Source of the DNA: Apostichopus californicus
Lineage: Eukaryota > Echinodermata > Holothuroidea > Aspidochirotida > Stichopodidae
Direction of reading: 5' to 3'
Assembly (NCBI GenBank): GCA_020650975.1
Contig: JAIPMN010008846.1
Coordinates: 1-23,188, forward strand
Length of the DNA: 23,188 nucleotides
The notes under the pieces are model-generated. The model worked only from the letters and a program-made list of their open reading frames with translations. It was not told where the DNA came from and did no database searches. The translations under genes were made by a program, and so were the position numbers. Shown here piece by piece: positions 17,639 through 23,188 of the stretch (positions are counted from its first letter, which is position 1; the number at the start of each line of letters is the position of its first letter).

Positions 17639-17705
17639 GGAGGGGGGTGTGTGCACCCCCCTCCCCAACCCAATACCCCCTCTCCTGGATCAGTGCCTGC
17701 AGAGA
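17639..17705. mobile_element. GC-rich hairpin plus hAT-end-like fragment
   Basis: GGAGGGGGGTG (17639-17649) and CACCCCCCTCC (17654-17664) form a perfect 11-bp stem with a 4-base TGTG loop. The following C-rich stretch to 'cctggatcagtgcc' resembles, in reverse, the CAGTGGCGGATCCAGG-type ends of hAT elements, but with changes. No partner end or flanking duplication was found, so a truncated DNA-transposon remnant is an inference. Confidence 0.4.
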
Positions 17706-18374
17706 TCTACCACAGTACAACATATTTAAAAAGAAGCCTTTTCTATTGATTGTTCCAAACTTATTGCGATAACAATCTGTCTCGTTAAATCCATCTTAGT
17801 CTAAGACTAAAGCTTCTTAACCGCATCTTTTTTTCCTGTTTATTTATAGTTTCATCTTTCTTCTTAACAAAGCGGATTTATAACCATTAAACCATTAATT
17901 ATTCAGACTCTGTAGAGTCGTGATACAAATTAGCCTTTCCGATTCTCCCTTAAATTTTTAATAAGCCATATTTCAGTTTTTTTTTCTCTCATCTCGTCTC
18001 GGAACAAAAGCAGAATATATAATTATGGTTTATTTCTGTGCATGGTGATCTATTGCACATTAGATCAACGGTAGTGTCAGATAGCTGTACAACAGTGTTC
18101 TGTCAGAGGCAACACTTAGCCTGTTGATTAGTGACTATCCTGAAAAAAAGTTTCATTAATGTCAAAATTTGTTCTCCCTACTGTATTATAATCTAATCAT
18201 TGCAAGCTGTGGTCGCATGCACCTTGTTTTTGGAGAGACAAAAAGCGGGCCATTAATACTGAAGAGTTGAGGGAGTACTTCCGCCAGCGTTCTACACCCT
18301 CTCGGAAAAGCAGTTACTGTTTTAAAGGGGTACCAGAAATACTAAAGAAACAAACTTAAATTTGTTGAAATAGT

Positions 18375-18746
18375 GAACGAAAATATGGTGTATGAGGCGG
18401 GGGGCCTGGAGCCTCCCCAACCCAAACTTTTTGTGAAAATTCGGGCAATATGCTGAGAATTTTTCGGGCACCTACTGAAAGAAAAAGAATTTGCAATATG
18501 TTTTTCAATGGGTATTATTATGATCATTATTATTGTAACGAATTCCCTAACCAATATGGAAGGGTAATAACACGGCAAATGATTGTATGTTATTGGCATG
18601 TGATGTAATAACCGATGCATGCCTATATGATATGCAGATTAACATGTTGAACGTGCGCGGAGCGCGAAAAATTCTGGTAATATTTTCGGGCAAGTCGTTA
18701 CAGCCCCCCCAAATCATGCTGGGCTCCTACGCCTATGAACGATAAT
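18375..18746. mobile_element. Decayed non-autonomous TIR DNA transposon, ~350 bp
   Basis: The right end read in reverse begins CATAGGCGTAGGAGCCCAGC and reaches 'TTGCCCGAAAATATTACCAG'. The left end has the related series tatgaggcg-ggagcc, then 'aaaattcgggcaatatgctg' and 'agaatttttcgggc'. Both arms share the AGAATTTTTCG block in mirrored position, so the ends are inverted copies that have drifted. The element (about 18385-18736) is bounded by GAACGAAAAT (18375-18384) and GAACGATAAT (18737-18746), a 10-bp repeat with one mismatch. A 9-11-bp duplication would fit the Mutator-like superfamily; an 8-bp reading would fit hAT. The inside has no coding capacity. Imperfect ends suggest considerable age. 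Confidence 0.6.
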
Positions 18747-18884
18747 GAAAGAAATGTGTTAACTAATGCTTAAATTTAGGGTTCATATCGGTATGTAACC
18801 CAAATATCAAAAGTAAGCATGGTAGCTTTCACTGAGTTAATGAACTGGAGATCTCATGGAACAATCAACACTATGCATTTTTTT

Positions 18885-18903
18885 CTTTCTTTCTTTCTTT
18901 TTT
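18885..18903. repeat. (TTTC)n microsatellite
   Basis: About four TTTC units extended by T runs. Simple repeat. Confidence 0.65.
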
Positions 18904-19484
18904 ACCTTTTAGAGGTCTTTCCCATTGGAGTTTCTTTTTTCCTGAAACTGTTAAGTTGCATATCTTGAACGTCTTGAATTTTTTAGTGGATCGACAAATA
19001 AATTAACATTTGTGTAGTACATATAAAGTGCTTCAACTTTCTTAACTGTCTAAATGTTGTCATTAAGAATAAAGTACTGTTTATATTCCTATTTGCTTCT
19101 TTTATTTTTGTCTAATTGGTTAAAGTTAGCATTGTTCCTTAAAGCAAAGTCAAAAAGACATTACTCCTGCTTATAATGTACTTATAAATATCATATCTTT
19201 ACTAACATTCAATTCCCTCATTGATTGCTGAGAACTATCTCAGAAATATCTCAAAATTTTAAATTTATTTCTTATATTGCAATTTCAAATCATGAATTAT
19301 GTAACAGAAAAAAAATTGGGCAAAAGTAGTTGTGACCTATGATGGACACTAGAAAACGAAACTGTTTATAAATTAATATTTAATTTCCAATCTAGCAGAG
19401 CTGTTGTATACCAAAGTTTCTGTTGCTGACATTATGAACAGAATAGCCAAGGCCAAGGGAGTAAATAATAAGAATGATTGATTC

Positions 19485-20285
19485 AAATTTAATCTCTGTA
19501 ACTCTTGGTCTTACAGAGCAGGGATATAGAAAAGTTCTATTGACGCCATGTAATATAAATATGAATTGTAAACGGTGAATAAAAGAAAGATTGATGCAAA
19601 ATTTAATCTCTGTAACTCTTGGTCTTACAGAGCAGGGATATAGAAAAATTCTAATATAAATATGAATTGAAAACGGTGAATGAAAGAAATGTTTGATGCA
19701 AACTTTAATCTCTGTAACTCTTGGTCTAACAGAGCAATTAATTCTGTTGCTGTCATGCATCCACAGAAAGTGAGTTTAATGAGAGTGAATATATATTTAT
19801 GCAAATTTAATCTCTCTGCACCTCCTAGACTACAGTAGTCCATTTTTATGCAGAATAGATAGAGTAAGTATGTTGTTTCTAAAATGAGGAATTAATGAAG
19901 GGAATATTAAAAGAATGATTATTATGCAAATGTAATCTCTGTAATTTCCTAGTATTTTAAACAGAACAGAGATATATAGAAAACTCATTTTACCAGAATA
20001 TTAACAGAAATATTGATATATTTACAGTAAATGAGAAATATTAACAGGAAATGAGTTGAACAGAGTGAATAAAGAAGAATATTAAAGTGAGGAATATTAA
20101 ATGAATCATTATGCAAATTGCAAATTATGCAAATTTAAACTTTGTAGTTTCTTAGACTATTAAACAGAACAGAGATATATAGAAAACTCATTTTACCAGA
20201 ATATTAACAGAAATATTATTGTAATACTGAAAATGAGAAATATTTACTGAAAATGAGTTGAAAAGATTAAATAAAGAAAAGCTCT
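19485..20285. repeat. Decayed ~100-bp tandem array, shifting to a ~203-bp period
   Basis: The anchor 'tttaatctctgta' recurs with its 'aatctc' at 19491, 19605, 19707, 19809, 19934 and, altered to 'aaactt', at 20137. The spacings are 114, 102, 102, 125 and 203 bp. In the first three units it is followed by 'actcttggtct(t/a)acagagca', and in the first two by 'gggatatagaaaa'. The last two units share a near-identical stretch of about 57 bp (starting at 19959 and 20162), also 203 bp apart. The array looks like an old minisatellite in which one part was later duplicated as a double-length unit. The long minus-strand frame at 19392-19760, with SVRPRVTEIK repeated three times, is a by-product of the repeat. 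Confidence 0.8.
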
Positions 20286-20577
20286 AAATATGGTCCCGAC
20301 AATCTCCTACTCTGGTATGGAGAAGCGATATTTGAAAATATCTTGTTGCTAAGTAACAGAAGCATAGTATTTATAAAGAAAGAAATGATCTCATTTCTAC
20401 GGAATACCTTGAAAGGATCGGCCTAAATGGCAACTTTTTCTCTCTGCTTAGTTGGACAAGACACAGATAGATCTAAATATAAGGTCAGCTAGGGTCAAAT
20501 ATGAAACTTTCTCTCATAAATTAAAGATTGTTTCTCCAGGTTAACTGTATAAGCTTTCAAAACTGAAAATGACATAA

Positions 20578-20598
20578 ACGAAATGAAATGAAATGAAA
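20578..20598. repeat. (AAATG)n pentanucleotide microsatellite
   Basis: Four units of gaaat/aaatg type. Simple repeat. Confidence 0.7.
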
Positions 20599-21601
20599 CT
20601 GTTATGTATGATAAAGCTAGGTTGTGCCAAAATCAGCCACAAATTGCGACTCTTTTCCAGATTTCCTTCAAATTTCCCCATATTACAGAGCTAACACAAG
20701 ATTGTAGATAGGAGAAAAACACAAGAACCAACATGTTATTGTAACTGTAGTAAAAACAACAAAATAAAAGTTATAAAATGCAATCCATTTTTAATCTAGT
20801 TTTATAGTACTCTTCAAACTTAATAACCCAACATTACAGCCTTCGGAAGCAACGTACCTTTTTTGTTTGGACTAATGAAAAGAAAATTTATTTATATATT
20901 TGATGTGGAAGGGAGAATTGAGCCAGTTAGAATTTTATGAAAAATCTTGTACTAAACTCTCTCACAGAAAACATCTTCTTGATAAAATGGTACAAGGACA
21001 TTTCTCTGATTATTTTTTCGCAATGTCAAAGTTGGGATGTGTTTGTAATATCTAGCACCAGATATTTGTTTGCCAGCAGGAGGCTTGATATTAAGGACAT
21101 GATCATAAAATTCTTAACTTTTCTTTTACTTTGATTGATAATGTAAAACTGGCAAGTGCCACCTGAGGCCATTTCATGGTGACCAATCAAAACTCAGCTT
21201 TCTCAAGGACGGTGATTTTAAAGTACTAAATTTATAATGACGACGGACAATATATTGACGGATGAGCACGACAAGGTGTGCTTTTTCTTCCCTGGGATGA
21301 GATTTTAGCAAGCAGGGCACTATGTTTAAAATTCTGGATCAAAAAATCTTAAAGTTTGACCTTTCAGGGAGATAAAGTCCAGTGGGAATCATATTTATTT
21401 CTTAGACTATTGGAAAATATGGTAGCATAAAACTATTAAATGATTCAATAACCTTTAGACCGATTCAATGATTAGACAAAAAATTGCACATATGGTTGAT
21501 CCTTACAGTTTTGAAACTGACATAGCTGTACTTGTACTCTGTATTAGTTGGTTAGCAGATGTTACATCAATTTAGTTGCCTGGCTGCGGCAAAGATATAT
21601 A

Positions 21602-21895
21602 TAGAGTACACATAGTAAAGTACAATTTTACCTTTCGCAGGAAGGTGGTAATACGTCAAAAAAATTTCACGCGAGAATTCGCACTAAAACGATTTCCATG
21701 AGGTCTGATGGGGAAGTGGATTGTGTATATTTATTAAATTATTTTAAGTTTTCAACCGGCTGCTTTATCTCTGACTCTGCAAGAGGGAAGAGAATTAAGC
21801 TGCTTCAGGTTCAACCACCCGATGATGGAGCGGAAAAAAATCTTTGCAAACTACTTTATTTAGCAACCGGAGGGGTCTTGCTACCAGAGGGTTAA
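21602..21895 (+). other. Unresolved plus-strand open frame behind a possible splice acceptor
   Basis: A frame stays open for about 98 codons up to a TAA-type break near 21602. Inside it is a plausible acceptor (ttttacctttcgcag, AG at 21639-21640). The predicted peptide after it begins EGGNTSKKFHARIRTKTIS and later reads ISDSARGKRIKLLQ. No family is recognised and no matching donor exon was found. In AT-rich DNA a frame of this length is somewhat unlikely but not rare. It could be an exon of an antisense or nested gene, an old element fragment, or chance. Confidence 0.2.
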
Positions 21896-22493
21896 CTGTT
21901 GCTTATACGGACGGGAAATTTATTACGCATCAATAACGAACATATATTGCAAAACAAAAAAATGATAAATAGATTTCATTTATGGTTGACTAGATTGTAT
22001 CTTTTACTAAGTTAGACATTTCATTTTAAACTGGCTTTAAACAATTGCTATGTCTCTGTTGAGAAATAAGCATGTGAGAACTGCACCCCTCAAAACCCCC
22101 TTCCTCTCACCCTCACCCTCCCCTACAAGATGATTCCTCTAGTCAGAGGCAGGAATTCAACATACGACATGTTTGCCACTTGCAAATTTTGCAACGAGCC
22201 ATGATGTATTTTATTGTTTGTATACTGAAAATGCCTGATCCAGTCCACTTGATGTCTGAATTAGAGAAAATTACTTACTAAGTTCTGTGAATTAGAATTA
22301 ATGAACAGAAAAACACAAAAACAATTTGCCCCATTTTTTTTTGTTTTTTAACGTTTAAACTCCAGTTCCTCTATACAACCTTTTTACTCTTGGAAAGCCT
22401 AAAGCAACTAAATGTAAAAGAAATATAAAGATAACAAACTCACTTGCAACGTAAGCTTCAGAGTGCATGCAGGATTAATTACTTTTTTTTCAG

Positions 22494-22668
22494 GGTGGAT
22501 CAAGAGGATGACAGTTTTATATCACAAAATTTAAAAATCTCTGAGAATAAGAAGAGAATATCGGAGACCGCTCGGGGAAGAAGAACAGAGCAAAATTTAC
22601 ATGACTTCCGAAACCAGAGTAATAAAACATTCAATCTATCAAAAAACTGTCAAAATAATCGTTGCTAG
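22494..22668 (+). other. Unresolved plus-strand terminal-exon-like frame
   Basis: A strong polypyrimidine tract and acceptor (acttttttttcag, ending at 22493) is followed by 57 open codons to a TAG at 22666-22668. The peptide is polar and charged (VDQEDDSFISQNLKISENKK, then TARGRRTEQN). The composition looks like a disordered tail. No homologue is recognised and no clear poly(A) signal follows. It might be the last exon of a gene nested in the large intron, or chance. Confidence 0.2.
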
Positions 22669-23020
22669 TTTTTGTCTTTTATGTAAATTACAGCTTCATC
22701 CCTTTGTGCCATAGCTTAGCTTACTTAACAGTTGAACCAAAATAATTCCACTTACAAATAATTCCTTCCCCACCCCCCCAAAAAAAAAGAAACCTGGTTA
22801 CTGTCAATAGAAAATGCCAGCAGATAAGAGGAGGGAACCCTAAACAAAGGTCCAAACTAGGATTAAGGTTTACAGCGCTTGGTAAATACTTCAGTAGCCA
22901 AAATTTTGAAAGACTTGAATCCTAGGTCACAGTTCTGTACGAATAACGATAAGGAAAAAAACCAGACTAAAAAATGCACGATGCTGGCACTTTGGATGGT
23001 AGAATGAGTAGCAAGGGCAT

Positions 23021-23039
23021 TGACCGGAGGAGCCGGTCA
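23021..23039. repeat. Hairpin TGACCGG-aggag-CCGGTCA
   Basis: A perfect 7-bp GC-rich stem with a 5-base loop in a locally GC-rich patch (about 22980-23130). The same patch has the direct repeat GGTAGAATGAG at 22998 and 23081. It may belong to an unidentified repeat that continues past the edge. Confidence 0.4.
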
Positions 23040-23188
23040 TAGAGGGCGCAGTGTTAAAAGGTTACCAGGACATTCTAGGCACGGTAGAATGAGGGTGCTA
23101 AGGTTGTGGGGAGACAGGTAAGCGAGGAGTGAGGTAAATACAATAGTAAGCTTTATGTTTTTATTGTTTATATTTAAATTTATATGTG

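Larger units (their letters stand above)
16887..23188. other. Intron upstream of the first visible exon (over 6.3 kb), no supported host exon
   Basis: I searched this stretch for the preceding family block (a GVKLGxGAFNL-like peptide ending at a phase-0 donor on the minus strand) and did not find it. It holds the transposon remnants, hairpin, tandem array and two orphan plus-strand frames listed above. A moderately GC-rich patch at 17040-17180 overlaps a 105-residue minus-strand frame with no recognised domain. Near the right edge is a small hairpin at 23021-23039. Confidence 0.6.

Noticed and set aside
19392-19843. Minus-strand frames of 122 and 72 residues with SVRPRVTEIK repeats
   Set aside because: They follow the decayed ~100-bp tandem array and share no known domain; repeat translation explains them.
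1460-20250. Possible CRISPR array from regular repeats
   Set aside because: The repeats are head-to-tail minisatellites without unique spacers, in a spliced animal gene context.
21160-21200. CCAAT-box promoter (gaccaatca) and a similar ggccaatcag at 12749
   Set aside because: Isolated motifs with no TATA, initiator or first exon nearby that could be supported.
22442-22472. Minus-strand MHSEAYVA before a strong donor, resembling the family's 'EMHAE-CYAE' block
   Set aside because: A stop lies in frame just upstream with no acceptor between, and the match is only a few residues. It cannot be an internal TTC39 exon.

Overview
The window looks like AT-rich, intron-dominated animal nuclear DNA. 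I infer a marine invertebrate deuterostome, perhaps an echinoderm such as a sea cucumber, but the sequence alone does not prove it. No prokaryotic operon, rRNA gene, CRISPR array or intact mobile-element coding region was seen.

The only gene I can firmly support is a TTC39A-like (IML2/DUF3808 family) tetratricopeptide-repeat gene on the minus strand. Nine exons, from 16886 down to 853, join with consistent GT-AG boundaries and phases. They give 390 residues, about the C-terminal two thirds of a protein that is usually about 580-610 residues long. The N-terminal part was not found between 16887 and the right edge, so it probably lies beyond 23188. This would make the first visible intron longer than 6.3 kb.

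Layout by plus coordinate: 1-852 is the 3' side of the gene, with a possible poly(A) signal and one unexplained exon-like segment (658-707). 853-8323 holds the seven closely spaced C-terminal exons. Their introns carry an 11-bp minisatellite, a tRNA-derived SINE-like fossil, an A-rich interspersed repeat, a 396-bp non-autonomous hAT transposon with perfect 8-bp target-site duplications, two perfect DR1 nuclear-receptor motifs, and a 111-bp tandem duplication. 8324-14768 is a 6.4-kb intron with a perfect RFX X-box palindrome, several hairpins and simple repeats. 14769-14877 and 16821-16886 are the two most upstream exons seen. 16887-23188 is non-coding as far as I can tell. It holds a GC-rich hairpin next to a transposon-end-like piece, a decayed TIR element with an imperfect 10-bp flanking duplication, a decayed ~100-bp tandem array, and two orphan open frames behind plausible plus-strand splice acceptors.

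I see no clear new biological system. The best leads are the intronic motif clusters (DR1 pair, X-box) and the repeat structures, each listed separately.
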